Shown: positions 25,006 through 34,220, counted from the stretch's first letter. The stretch is DNA of 59,967 nt from Kribbella albertanoniae (GCF_004348455.1 NZ_SMKA01000021.1:1-59967), one strand, 5' to 3'. Notes: a model not told the origin generated them from the letters alone. A program made the numbers and translations.

Positions 25006-27336
25006 TCAGGCCACTCTCGCTAGCGCCGGCTGTCTCCAACTGGCTTCCACCCACACACTTGCGCCGCGCGTCGTCCTGACGACAGTCACCTGCACGTCCG
25101 TGGCCTGCTTGTCCGCTTCAGCGGTCTGTCGAGTGGCGCCATCCTCGCTGACCACGCTCACCCGTACGGCGCCGGGTGTCCATACGACTGTCACCCGGGC
25201 CGTCGAGCGGGTTCGGCCGAGAGTGACGGCCACCGGGTCCACCAGCTCCCGCCGTACTGAGACCGGGACCTCAGCCGGCCGGCCTCGGACTGCCAGGCTT
25301 ACTGTCACCCCTTGGTGCTCGGCCACCTCGATACAGGCCCGCACCTCGTTCAGCAACGCGTCGGAGACGGCATCGCTTTCGGCGAACAGGCGGCGCATCC
25401 GGGCTGCTTCCACACCGCAGCGCAGCCTGACCTCCTCGTCATGCGGACTCAGTACGCCGTGTCCCAGGCCGACGAGCAGCGGCACAGTCGTCGCCGTCAG
25501 TGCGCGGTACCGGTCCTTGTGATCACGCTGCATGTCCTCTTGGATGCGTTCCCGGGTCCGCAGTTCCTCCTCCTGCTCAGCCGCGATCCCAGCGGCCGGT
25601 GCGGTGCCATGGAGCAGCCTGGTCAGGAGGAACCCGACCGAGAGCTGGAAGCCACAGTCGGAGATCGCACGGATGCCCAGGCCGATCGCCTCCGCGGTGG
25701 TCGGCGCCCCCGCCAGCAGCACCACGATCACAGTGATTCCGACATGCACTCCGAGGAACGCGGCGAACCACCTGAGGCGCAGGTCTGCCAGGAGAAACAG
25801 CGCATACCAGCCGACCAGCCCGAACGACCAGTCCGCCGCACCTGCCAACCGGTCCGGCGGCAGTGTGAACGCGCCGATCACCGAAACGGCCAGCACCGCA
25901 CCGAGGCTGCACCAGCGCACCGGCGGCGGAATCTGCTTGCCACGCAGCAAATAGAACGCACCGATCCCGGCAACGGCCGCAAGGCAGCCGAAAGCCGCCG
26001 TCTGCGCCCAGGCCGGGCGGTACACATCCTGGTACGACACGAGTCGGTGCAGCGAGAGCGTGAACTGCGAGAACAGGCTGATGAGCAGCGCGGCCAGTTG
26101 TGCCCCGTGCAGTAACTGCTTGCGGATGAGCTGGACGAGAGCCGTGCGTGCCCGGGCGCGAGGTGGTTGCAGGGTGCCTGCCGGCAACTGCTGGGCCGGA
26201 GCATGCCAGCGCCACTGCACGCGTGTTCCGTTGCCAGGAAGAGAAGTGATAGCAGCGGAGCCGCCGACTGCCTGCATCCGGCCGATGATGGAGCCTTTGA
26301 TGCCCCGGCGCCGCGGCGGAACGGATTCGGGGTCGAAGCCTCGCCCTGCGTCGGTCAGTTCGACAACGACGTCGTCGTCCGCACGCCAGGCCCGCAGCTC
26401 TGCTTCCCGCACCCCGGCATGGCGGGACACATTGCTGACGGCCTCGCGAACCCCGTTGAAGATCGCGAGCGCAGGGCCCGACGGAATCACCAGCGGGCTG
26501 TCGATCGTGGTCGTCAGTCGCACTCTGGCCGGCCCTTCGCCTGCTGGCACGCAGGCGAGCAGCGCCGCGAGATCGACGCTCCCGGTGCCGAAGGCCGGCA
26601 CCGCGGACAGAGCTTCCAGATCTTGACGAGCACGTGCAGGCAGCCAGGACCAGTCCCGCCCATCACCCTGGGACACCATCAGCAGCGTGGCACTCGCCGT
26701 GTCGTGCAACGTAGCCAGGTACTCGCGTTCGGCTGCTCTCCGCGCAGCGGCGACCTCAGCCTCCCGTCGAGCCGCTGCACTGAGCGCGGCCGACCGATCA
26801 GCGGCTCTGGCCCGCGCCCGGACGATGAGGTAGGCGGCCCTCGACAGAGCACCCAGTACGGCGAGCCGCAGCAGGGGCATCGCGTCCGGACTGTGCCCCG
26901 ACAAAATGTCCCCCAGCTCGCAGGCGGCAGCTCCCAACACGCCCAGCGCAGCACCGGCCCACGGACGCGTCGCCCACTCGTGCTGGAAGGTGATGATGCA
27001 GATGCCGATGATCGCCTCGACCATCATCTCCGCCACGTCGCCACCGAGCACTGGCTGCGACAGACCGGTCAGCACGACCACGGACCCATCTGCAAGCCAC
27101 AGCAGGGACACCATTCCCAGTGCGGCCGACGGCAGCGGGCGGCGCAGCGTGTAGAGGCGGACTCCGCAGGCGAGGAGCGCAGGTGCCAGGAGCGCCGTCG
27201 CCAACGGCATGTCGGCCCGGTCCGCCGATACCACGCCCAGCGCGCTGCACAGGGCGACCACGGTGGATCGGAGCCAGACGCCGTACCGCTCGAGCGTCCG
27301 ATTCAGCAGACGCTCGCTGGAGCCGGGCCCGTCCAT
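25006..27336 (-). CDS. Membrane histidine kinase with a second, degenerate kinase half
   Basis: 776 residues. The first half is a complete NarX-type kinase: about five membrane helices (25-175), coiled coil, phospho-acceptor H211 in 'LATLHDTASATLLMV', N box (REAVSNVSRHAG), G1 (DAGRGFDPESVP) and a G2-like 'RRGIKGSIIGRMQAVGG'. The second half has five or six more helices (~430-600), then a soluble region (HKDRYRALTATTVPLLVGLGHG ... VRRELVDPVAVTLGRTRSTARVTVVW) that looks like a kinase core without usable His, N or G motifs. The GGAG before ATG 27336 decides the start. It pairs with the NarL regulator. Confidence 0.88.
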   Translation of the reverse strand: MDGPGSSERLLNRTLERYGVWLRSTVVALCSALGVVSADRADMPLATALLAPALLACGVRLYTLRRPLPSAALGMVSLLWLADGSVVVLTGLSQPVLGGDVAEMMVEAIIGICIITFQHEWATRPWAGAALGVLGAAACELGDILSGHSPDAMPLLRLAVLGALSRAAYLIVRARARAADRSAALSAAARREAEVAAARRAAEREYLATLHDTASATLLMVSQGDGRDWSWLPARARQDLEALSAVPAFGTGSVDLAALLACVPAGEGPARVRLTTTIDSPLVIPSGPALAIFNGVREAVSNVSRHAGVREAELRAWRADDDVVVELTDAGRGFDPESVPPRRRGIKGSIIGRMQAVGGSAAITSLPGNGTRVQWRWHAPAQQLPAGTLQPPRARARTALVQLIRKQLLHGAQLAALLISLFSQFTLSLHRLVSYQDVYRPAWAQTAAFGCLAAVAGIGAFYLLRGKQIPPPVRWCSLGAVLAVSVIGAFTLPPDRLAGAADWSFGLVGWYALFLLADLRLRWFAAFLGVHVGITVIVVLLAGAPTTAEAIGLGIRAISDCGFQLSVGFLLTRLLHGTAPAAGIAAEQEEELRTRERIQEDMQRDHKDRYRALTATTVPLLVGLGHGVLSPHDEEVRLRCGVEAARMRRLFAESDAVSDALLNEVRACIEVAEHQGVTVSLAVRGRPAEVPVSVRRELVDPVAVTLGRTRSTARVTVVWTPGAVRVSVVSEDGATRQTAEADKQATDVQVTVVRTTRGASVWVEASWRQPALARVA

Positions 27337-27502
27337 CGGCTCTCCGTTCCGCGCCCGGCTCACGGCACCAAGGGTAGACCGGTTTGTGGGGCAAACGACC
27401 GGCACACTCTGTGACCGGCCGCCACTAGCGTCTGCAGAGTCAGGTGCCTTCAGCAACTAGACGGCCCTGCTCGCCCACACCTCCTCGCCCAAAGGAACAC
27501 GT

Positions 27503-28051
27503 ATGTCTTCGCACAGCATCGGCCGACGAGTCCTCCGGAAGGCCGCCGCCCCGGCCACCGCAGTAGCGCTGGCACTGGGTCTCAGCATCGCCCTCGCCAC
27601 GCCCGCCACCGCCAGCGGTACCTACACCGGCAAGCCCTTCGTCTACGGCGACAGCCTGCTGACCAGTGACTGGGACGACGAGGGCATCGTCGATGTCAGC
27701 ACGCACCGCACCTCCGACGTCACCTGCCTGTGGCAGACCATCCTGCACGCGGACGGGTACCTGCCGGCTTCCGCCGTGGACGGCATCTTCGACGACCAGA
27801 CGCGCCTCGCCACTGTGAACTGGCAGCGCAGCCGCGGGGTGAACCCCGACGGTTCGGTCGACCGGGCGACCTTTGCCCGGGCCGGGCAGCGGATCGTCGA
27901 CAACGGTTTCTCCAGCGGAAACCGCAACGGCCGGTACCAAGGCACGGCCGGCAGCTTCCTCGTTCGCCGGCCGGCCGAGGGCGGTAACTGGACGTTCATC
28001 CCGCCCGGCCGGGGCTTCGTCGCGGCCGCTTACAACTGGCGAACCTGCTAG
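27503..28051 (+). CDS. Secreted peptidoglycan-binding-like protein
   Basis: 182 residues with a signal peptide (RRVLRKAAAPATAVALALGLSIALATPATAS). The mature protein contains a single peptidoglycan_binding_1-like repeat: 'VTCLWQTILHADGYLPASAVDGIFDDQTRLATVNWQRSRGVNPDGSVDRATF', the usual 'vq.lQ..L...G....dG.fG..T..av..fQ' pattern. No catalytic domain is attached. Two Cys (in VTCLW and the C-terminal RTC) could pair. It is probably a small exported wall-associated protein. AAAGGA precedes the ATG. The 166-bp spacer to the divergent kinase gene holds no other gene. Confidence 0.85.
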   Translation: MSSHSIGRRVLRKAAAPATAVALALGLSIALATPATASGTYTGKPFVYGDSLLTSDWDDEGIVDVSTHRTSDVTCLWQTILHADGYLPASAVDGIFDDQTRLATVNWQRSRGVNPDGSVDRATFARAGQRIVDNGFSSGNRNGRYQGTAGSFLVRRPAEGGNWTFIPPGRGFVAAAYNWRTC

Positions 28052-28065
28052 TGGTGGCGTCCTGA

Positions 28066-28767
28066 CTACGGCTCGACGGTCAGCCGGGTGTGGATGCCGT
28101 TGAAGTGCGACTTCATCGAGCGAGCGAAGGCGTCCGGGTCGCCGGACCGGAGTTTGTCGAGCAGGTCGCGGTGCCAGGCGGCGGCGTCGGTGGGTGAGTA
28201 ACGAGCGCCCGGCAGCCGGACGTCGACCTGGGCGAAGGTGCGCCAGAAGACACTGAGCAGGTCGATCACCAACGCGTTGCCCAGCGGTTCGTACAGCGCC
28301 TGGTGGAAGGCCCAATCCTCGTCGGGGAAGTACTCCCCCTCGGCCGCCTTGGCTTCCATCCGGCCGACGATCGGCTCCAGCGCGTCGTACCCGTGCTGGC
28401 TGAAGTACGCGACCACATCGTCGGCCAGACCGACTTCCAGGGCCTGGCGGACCTCCAGGACGTTCTGTACGTCCCGGAGGTCGCCGGCCATGGACTGGGA
28501 CATCCGGAAGGCCAGACCGTCCTCCAGCGACTGCAGCGACACTTCACCGACATACGTGCCGTAGCCGTGGCGGATCTCGATGATGCCGACCGCCTGCAGT
28601 GCCTTCATCGCCTCACGCAGGGGGTGCCGGCCGACGCCGAGCTGGGCCATCAGGTCCTGTTCGTTCGGCAGCGGGTCGCCCGCCTTCAGGCCGCGCTCGA
28701 GGATGTAGGACTTCATCTGGTCGCGGATGAAGGTCTGATTCCCCGCCGCACCGCGTGGCCTCTGCAC
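28066..28767 (-). CDS. GntR/FadR-family regulator, probable sialic-acid-locus regulator
   Basis: 233 residues. Winged-helix GntR domain (IRDQMKSYILERGLKAGDPLPNEQDLMAQLGVGRHPLREAMKALQAVGIIEIRHGYGTYVG) followed by an all-helical FCD ligand domain with Asp/His metal-site residues (EVRQALEVGL, DEDWAFHQAL, HRDLLDKL, SMKSHF). The GTG at 28767 with GGGAGG about 10 bases upstream is the best start. It is encoded just downstream of an aldolase-type lyase and a sialidase, so it probably senses a sialic-acid derivative, as NanR does. The operator may be the palindrome at 30749. Confidence 0.88.
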   Translation of the reverse strand: MQRPRGAAGNQTFIRDQMKSYILERGLKAGDPLPNEQDLMAQLGVGRHPLREAMKALQAVGIIEIRHGYGTYVGEVSLQSLEDGLAFRMSQSMAGDLRDVQNVLEVRQALEVGLADDVVAYFSQHGYDALEPIVGRMEAKAAEGEYFPDEDWAFHQALYEPLGNALVIDLLSVFWRTFAQVDVRLPGARYSPTDAAAWHRDLLDKLRSGDPDAFARSMKSHFNGIHTRLTVEP

Positions 28768-28793
28768 TGACAGTCCACCTCCCGTAAAGATCG

Positions 28794-29702
28794 TCAGTGT
28801 AATCCGGCCTCGTCCAGCAAAGGGCGAAGTGCGGCGATCTCTTCCTCGTCGAGTGGGACGGAAGGGTACGCAGTGATCGGGCAGTCGATCACGCCGAGCA
28901 GGTAGAGCGCAGCCTTGAACGCACCCAGCGCTGCCGAGCTGGCGCCCATCCGCGACCGGTCTGCCACGTCGACGATGTCGAACAACCGGATCAGCCGCTC
29001 CTGCTCGTCCCACGCCTCCGCACTGGACGCACCGAACAGCCGCACGTAGCCGGCCGGGTCGACGTTCCCCAGGCCCGGTACGACGCCGTCCACACCGAAG
29101 GCCAGTGCGGAGTCGACCGCTACCTCGGACCCCGTCATGATCGCGAACTCGTTCAACCCAGCCTCACGCCGTTCCATCACCAGCCGCCGCAGACTGGGCT
29201 CCTGACCGCTGGAGTCCTTCACCCCGGCAATGACCCCCGCCTTGGCGAGTGAAATGACCAGTGCGGTCGGCAGCTTCGTCCCAACCCGCACCGGGATGTC
29301 ATAGGCATACAAGGGCGTCTCGCCCGCCAGTGCGGCCAGCCGCGTGAAGTGTCGCTCGATCTCCGCGGGATGAGTTGCGGCATAGAACGGAGCAGTGGCG
29401 ACCAGCCCGTCCACACCGGCCTTCAGAGCCGCTGAGACATGCGCACCGACCCGTGCGGTCGAAGTGTCGATCACACCGGCCAGCACCGGCACCTGACCAC
29501 TCACCTCACCCACAACGGTCTCGAGCACGACCTGCCGCTGCTCGTCGGTCAGAAACGTCCCTTCACCAGAGGTGCCGAGAACGAACACGCCATTGACTCC
29601 CCCGGTCAGCTGGTACTGGATCAACCGGGCCAGCGATCCAGTGTCCACGTCGTACGACGGAGTGAGTGGTGTGACGAGCGGAGGTACGACACCAGTCAGC
29701 AA
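28794..29702 (-). CDS. DapA-family aldolase, probable N-acetylneuraminate lyase
   Basis: 302 residues with the class I aldolase plan of the DHDPS/NAL family: substrate carboxylate motif 'FVLGTSGEGTFLT', catalytic Tyr in 'LYAYDIPVRVG', and the Schiff-base Lys in 'VIAGVKDSSGQ'. E. coli NanA has GSTGE where this has GTSGE, so sequence alone does not settle the substrate. Position beside a sialidase, a FadR-type regulator and an oligosaccharide-type transporter favours cleavage of sialic acid to ManNAc and pyruvate. Start TTG at 29702 with GGGAG five to six bases upstream. The sialidase stop lies 16 bp upstream. Confidence 0.82.
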   Translation of the reverse strand: MLTGVVPPLVTPLTPSYDVDTGSLARLIQYQLTGGVNGVFVLGTSGEGTFLTDEQRQVVLETVVGEVSGQVPVLAGVIDTSTARVGAHVSAALKAGVDGLVATAPFYAATHPAEIERHFTRLAALAGETPLYAYDIPVRVGTKLPTALVISLAKAGVIAGVKDSSGQEPSLRRLVMERREAGLNEFAIMTGSEVAVDSALAFGVDGVVPGLGNVDPAGYVRLFGASSAEAWDEQERLIRLFDIVDVADRSRMGASSAALGAFKAALYLLGVIDCPITAYPSVPLDEEEIAALRPLLDEAGLH

Positions 29703-29718
29703 GACGAGCTCCCAACGA

Positions 29719-30753
29719 TCAAAGGGCGAATTTGGCGAAACACAGTGCAGCGAATGACGAGGTCTCACCGGCCTCGTAGAAGATCCCCACCGACCCGTCG
29801 GCCAGCAGCACCAGATCGGAGTACCCGGCCATCCCGGGATGCACGACCAGCAAGGGCTCCCAGGACGCACCGGCGTCGGAGCTCACGAAGACGGCCAGCT
29901 CTCGCCGGACCGCCGGGTCGGTCGGTGTCGAGAGCAACAATCGCCCGTCGGGCAGCGCCAGCACGCTCCCCTGGATCCCTGGCGCGGTGACCTCCGGGAT
30001 CCCCTTGTACGGCGCCTCGAGCGTGGCACCGCCGTCCGACGACCACGCGTGGACCCGGGCCGGTCCGGTGCCGAGGTGGTTGCGAGCGTTGAAGTACAGC
30101 CGGCCATCGGGGAGTTCCGCGACCGCAGTCTCATTGGCGTTGATCTCCGGCTCGTCGTTGCGATCGACGAACCCCACCGACCAGGTGTGTCCGCCGTCGT
30201 CGCTCGCGATGCAGTGACCGCCGTTCACGCCGTTCGGCAGTGCCGAGTGGTTCGCCGGGACCACCAGGCGCCCACTGCGCAAGGCGATCGCGTGACACGG
30301 TCCGGTCGCGTACCAACCCCAGTCCGCCGGTTTCACCTGCGCGGTGATCTCCACGGCCGCACTCCACGTCGTACCGGCGTCGGCAGAGCGCTGGACGAAC
30401 ACGCGCCTGCCGTCCTCAGGGTCGCTCCCCCGCGCCAGTGACGACTCCGCTGCCTCGGCGCCGTTCTGCACTGACACCAGGACGACATCCCCGCTGGCCG
30501 GGTCGAACACGGGCGCTGGGTTGCCACAGGTCTTGCCGGGCACCGCCAGCACGACCTGCAGCGGCAGCCAGGTCCGACCGCCGTCCAGCGACCGCCGCAG
30601 TACCAGCTCGATCTCTCCCGAGTCGCCAGGTCCGTGCCGCCGGCCCTCACAGAAGGCGAGGACCAGCTCGCCGCGCGCTATCACGGCCGGGATCCGGAAG
30701 GTGTGGAATCCGCTTCCGGCCGGCTCGAAGACGATCCCGAGTCTTGAAGACAT
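29719..30753 (-). CDS. Exo-alpha-sialidase without signal peptide
   Basis: 344 residues of a six-bladed sialidase fold: FRIP motif with its catalytic Arg (FHTFRIPAVIARG), and five Asp-box-like turns (SLDGGRTW, SADAGTTW, SDDGGHTW, SSDGGATL, SSDAGASW). Further residues that fit the active site are in 'NANETAVAEL', 'FNARNH' and 'MAGYSDLVLL'. It removes terminal sialic acid from glycans. There is no signal peptide or membrane helix, so it should act in the cytoplasm on imported sialosides. It is divergent from an ABC transporter and followed by a lyase and a regulator. A palindrome covers its start codon. Confidence 0.9.
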   Translation of the reverse strand: MSSRLGIVFEPAGSGFHTFRIPAVIARGELVLAFCEGRRHGPGDSGEIELVLRRSLDGGRTWLPLQVVLAVPGKTCGNPAPVFDPASGDVVLVSVQNGAEAAESSLARGSDPEDGRRVFVQRSADAGTTWSAAVEITAQVKPADWGWYATGPCHAIALRSGRLVVPANHSALPNGVNGGHCIASDDGGHTWSVGFVDRNDEPEINANETAVAELPDGRLYFNARNHLGTGPARVHAWSSDGGATLEAPYKGIPEVTAPGIQGSVLALPDGRLLLSTPTDPAVRRELAVFVSSDAGASWEPLLVVHPGMAGYSDLVLLADGSVGIFYEAGETSSFAALCFAKFAL

Positions 30754-30768
30754 AGGACGTACTATGTC
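30749..30768. promoter_or_regulatory. Palindromic operator over the sialidase start, divergent promoter region
   Basis: GACATAG (30749-30755) and CTATGTC (30762-30768) form a perfect inverted repeat around a near-palindromic centre (GACGTA). The site overlaps the sialidase ATG (30751-30753) and lies 54 bp before the lipoprotein gene. A TTGACA element (30785-30790) points towards the transporter genes, and the 9-mer GTGAGGCCT occurs at 30772-30780 and 30809-30817. Control by the FadR-type regulator at 28066 is inferred from position. Confidence 0.6.
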
Positions 30769-30821
30769 ATCGTGAGGCCTCCCCTTGACAGTGCTTGTCT
30801 GAAAAAAGGTGAGGCCTGAAA

Positions 30822-32426
30822 ATGTCCATCAGCAGACGCACGTTCCTCGGCGGTGGACTGGCCGCCGCCGCTGTCGCGATGACCGGCTGCTCGTCCGGCC
30901 CGAAGAACACGGCGGCCGCCAACCGCGCCGTCGCCCTGCCGACGTACACGAAGTACGCCGGAGTCACTCCGGACCTGCCCGGCGACGGCGTGGTCCTGGA
31001 CGCGTTCCTGAAGTACCCCGCGAAGCCGATCCGCGCGATCACCGAGGTCCCCGGCGACGGTCAGCCGATCACGTTCCTGACCAACATCCCCGGCGCGATC
31101 CCGCCCGCGGCGGACCGGAACCAGTTCTGGCAGGCCCTGAACGACCGGCTCGGTTCCGAGCTGCAGATCAGCATGGCGTCCAACGACGAGTACAAGGACA
31201 AGTTCGCCACCCGGATCGCCGGCGGCGACCTGCCGGACATCCTCAACATCCCCGTCGACACCGCGCAGATCCCGGGCCTGGTGAAGGCCAAGTGCCTGGA
31301 CCTCACCGAGCACCTGTCCGGTGACGCGATCAAGAAGTACCCGTTCCTGGCCAGCATCCCGACCGACTTCTGGAAGGGCTGCGTCTTCAACGGCGCCATC
31401 TATGGCGTGCCGGTACCGCGTGGCATGTCCCGGACGTCACTCGCGCTCTACCGCGAGGACCTGCTGGCTGCGAAGGGCATCAAGAACCCCGCACCGAAGA
31501 GCTTCCAGGAGTTCTTCGACCTGGCCACGGAGCTGACCGCGGCCAAGCAGAACAAGTGGGCGTGGACCCGGGTGCCGCTCTCCACCATCCGCCAGATGCT
31601 CGGCGTACCGAACGTCTGGAAGCAGGAGGGCGGCAAGTTCAGCTCCAGCTACGAACACGAGGCAAACCAGGAGGCGCTCGAGGCGGCGCGCAAGATGGTC
31701 GCCGCCGGAGTGATCAACCCGGATGCGTTCAACGACAAGGCCAGTGCGCGCAAGCAGTGGTTCAACGGCGGCACTGCGGCTTTCGACTACGACAGCTTCG
31801 TCGCCTGGAACCAGTACTACGCCGACAACATCGCGGGCGACTCGTTCGCAGTCAACGCACTCGATGTCCCCGGCTTCGACGGTGGCGAGGGCAGTCCGTG
31901 GATGGGTGGTGCGCTGAACAACGTCACCGCCTTCAGCAAGGACAGCAAGCACTCGGCCGACACCCTGCTCAAGATCGCCAACTGGATGGCCGCACCGTTC
32001 GGCACCGAGGAGTACCTGTTCCGCAAGTACGGCGTTGCCGGTCGCCACTACACGTTGCAGGGCACGGATCCGGTGCCGTCGAAGACTGGTGTCATCGAGA
32101 CCGGTATCGGACTGCAGTACATCAGCGACTCACCTCTGGCGCTCTACTGGGCCGGTAAGCCCGATGTGCCGCGCAAACAGCACGCAGCACAGCAGAAGGT
32201 CGCCAAACGCCCGGTGCGCGATGCCTCCTACGGCCTGTACTCCGACACGCAGTCGAAGAAGCAGGCGCAGCTCGCGAAGACCATGACCGACCTGGAGTCC
32301 CAGATCGTTCAGGGCAAGAAGCCTGTCGCGGACTGGGCGCGTGGAGTGGCGGACTGGAAGTCCGCGGGCGGTGACAAGATCCGCACCGAGCTCGAGCAGG
32401 CACTGGCCGACACGGCAGGGAAATAG
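30822..32426 (+). CDS. ABC transporter substrate-binding lipoprotein (large CUT1, LplA-type)
   Basis: 534 residues. Twin-arginine lipoprotein signal: SRRTFLGGG, hydrophobic core and lipobox ending in C23 (AMTGC). The mature part is a large extracellular binding protein with the usual lobes; long members like this bind oligosaccharides or complex glycosides. The stop is immediately followed by the first permease ATG. Neighbouring sialidase and lyase genes suggest that the ligand contains sialic acid. Start chosen by the twin-Arg motif and AAGGTGAGG upstream. Confidence 0.92.
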   Translation: MSISRRTFLGGGLAAAAVAMTGCSSGPKNTAAANRAVALPTYTKYAGVTPDLPGDGVVLDAFLKYPAKPIRAITEVPGDGQPITFLTNIPGAIPPAADRNQFWQALNDRLGSELQISMASNDEYKDKFATRIAGGDLPDILNIPVDTAQIPGLVKAKCLDLTEHLSGDAIKKYPFLASIPTDFWKGCVFNGAIYGVPVPRGMSRTSLALYREDLLAAKGIKNPAPKSFQEFFDLATELTAAKQNKWAWTRVPLSTIRQMLGVPNVWKQEGGKFSSSYEHEANQEALEAARKMVAAGVINPDAFNDKASARKQWFNGGTAAFDYDSFVAWNQYYADNIAGDSFAVNALDVPGFDGGEGSPWMGGALNNVTAFSKDSKHSADTLLKIANWMAAPFGTEEYLFRKYGVAGRHYTLQGTDPVPSKTGVIETGIGLQYISDSPLALYWAGKPDVPRKQHAAQQKVAKRPVRDASYGLYSDTQSKKQAQLAKTMTDLESQIVQGKKPVADWARGVADWKSAGGDKIRTELEQALADTAGK

Positions 32427-33335
32427 ATGAGCCTCTGGCACCGGCTGGGCCGTGACCGGGTGCTGCTGCTGTTCGCGCTACCCGGCGCTGCCCTGATCAT
32501 CGCGTTCCACTACGTGCCGTTGCTCGGCAACGTGATCGCGTTCAAGGACTACCAGCCGTTCCTGGGCATCGGTGGCAGCGACTGGGTCGGCTGGTCGAAC
32601 TTCTCAGTGATCTTCAACGGCGATCCGGCGTTCCTGCGCGCCCTGAAGAACACACTGATCCTCACCGGCCTGCAGTCGGTGTTCGTCTTCCCCGCGCCGA
32701 TTCTGCTGGCTCTGATGCTCAACTCACTGTTCTCCGAGCGCATCAAGCGGATCGCCCAGAGCATCCTCTACCTGCCGCACTTCATGTCCTGGGTGATCGT
32801 GGTGGCGCTGTTCCAGCAGATGCTCGGCGGGAGCGGTCTGCTGAACAACTACCTGCGCGCACACGACCTGGGCACGCTGAACATCATCGGCAACTCGGAG
32901 CTGTTCCATGTCCTGCTGACCTCGCAGATCATCTGGAAGGACACCGGCTGGGCCACCATCCTGTTCCTGGCCGCGCTGTCCCAGATCGACTCGCAGCTGT
33001 ACGAGGCGGCCAGTGTGGACGGCGCAAGCCCGAGGCGGCAGCTCTGGCACGTCACTCTGCCCGGACTGCGCGGAATCATCATCCTGCTGTTCATCCTGCG
33101 CCTGGGCGACTCTCTGACCGTCGGCTTCGAGCAGATCATCCTGCAACAGCAAGCCGTCGGCCGTGACGTCAGCGAGGTCCTGGACACCTACGTCTACAAC
33201 AACGGCGTGCTCGGTGGCGCATGGGGCGTCGCAGCCGCGGTCGGCCTGGTGAAAGGCCTCGTCGGCGTCGCCCTGGTGCTGGCTGCGAACAAGGTCGCCC
33301 ACATCTTCGGTGAGCAGGGGGTGTATAGCCGTTGA
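32427..33335 (+). CDS. ABC sugar permease 1 (LplB/UgpA-like)
   Basis: 302 residues, six membrane helices, with the EAA loop 'YEAASVDGASPRRQLWHVTLPGLRG' that docks the ATPase. The start 'RDRVLLLFALPGAALIIAFHYVPLLGNVIAFKDY' is typical of the LplB branch of CUT1 permeases. It starts directly after the stop of the binding-protein gene and overlaps the next permease gene by four bases. No ATPase gene lies nearby; such systems commonly share a multi-use MsiK-type ATPase encoded elsewhere. Confidence 0.93.
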   Translation: MSLWHRLGRDRVLLLFALPGAALIIAFHYVPLLGNVIAFKDYQPFLGIGGSDWVGWSNFSVIFNGDPAFLRALKNTLILTGLQSVFVFPAPILLALMLNSLFSERIKRIAQSILYLPHFMSWVIVVALFQQMLGGSGLLNNYLRAHDLGTLNIIGNSELFHVLLTSQIIWKDTGWATILFLAALSQIDSQLYEAASVDGASPRRQLWHVTLPGLRGIIILLFILRLGDSLTVGFEQIILQQQAVGRDVSEVLDTYVYNNGVLGGAWGVAAAVGLVKGLVGVALVLAANKVAHIFGEQGVYSR

Positions 33336-34177
33336 TCCGGGTACTCAAAGGCGTTGTGCTGCTGGTGTTCTGCGCTGTCGTGATCATCCCGTTCGTCGCA
33401 GTGATCTCCACGAGCATCGCACCGAACAAGCAGATCACCGAGTCCGGCGGACTGGTCCTCTTACCCGAGTCGGTCGACTTCGCGGCGTACCGGTCGTTGT
33501 TCGCCGGCGGTGTGGTGACGCAGGCGCTGGGAGTCAGTGTCTTCGTCACTGTGGTCGGCACTCTGCTCAGCCTGACCGTGTCGTGTCTGCTGGCCTACGC
33601 GCTGGCCCGGCCGAGCTTTGTGGCCGGGCGGCCGATTCTGCTGGTGGTGCTGTTCAGCATGCTGTTCTCGCCCGGCATCATCCCGACCTACCTCGTGGTG
33701 AAGGGCGCCGGCCTGCTGGACAGCATCTGGTCGCTGATCGTGCCAACGATGATCAGTGCGTTCAACGTGATCGTGCTGCGGGCGTTCTTCATGAACCTGC
33801 CGGGTGAACTGACCGAGAGCGCCCGGATGGACGGCGCCAGCGAGCTCAAGATCTTCGGGTACGTCGTCCTGCCGCTGTCGAAGGCGGTGTTGTCGGTGGT
33901 CGGGCTGTTCTACGCAGTGTCGTACTGGAACGCGTTCTTCTCCGCACTGCTCTACCTGAACGACAGCAGGCTCTGGCCACTGCAACTGGTCTTGCGGACG
34001 TACGTCATCAACGACACCCAGCTGGGCAGTGCCGAGCTGGGAACGGAGCTGCTGCCGCCGCAGGCCTCGATCCAGATGGCGATCCTGGTGGTGTCGATCG
34101 TCCCGATCCTGCTGATCTATCCGTTCCTGCAGCGGCACTTCGCCAAGGGTGTGCTGACCGGAGCCGTCAAGGGCTGA
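33332..34177 (+). CDS. ABC sugar permease 2 (YtcP/LplC-like)
   Basis: 281 residues, six membrane helices, EAA loop 'TESARMDGASELKIFGYVVLPLSKA'. It forms the heterodimeric channel with the previous permease. The start is TTG at 33332, overlapping the previous stop (TTGA), which indicates translational coupling. It is the last gene of the transporter operon; a long hairpin follows at 34221-34255. Confidence 0.93.
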   Translation: MIRVLKGVVLLVFCAVVIIPFVAVISTSIAPNKQITESGGLVLLPESVDFAAYRSLFAGGVVTQALGVSVFVTVVGTLLSLTVSCLLAYALARPSFVAGRPILLVVLFSMLFSPGIIPTYLVVKGAGLLDSIWSLIVPTMISAFNVIVLRAFFMNLPGELTESARMDGASELKIFGYVVLPLSKAVLSVVGLFYAVSYWNAFFSALLYLNDSRLWPLQLVLRTYVINDTQLGSAELGTELLPPQASIQMAILVVSIVPILLIYPFLQRHFAKGVLTGAVKG

Positions 34178-34220
34178 TCTCGGCGCCATGACGGTCGTGT
34201 CACGGACGGTTCCTCGGGGG

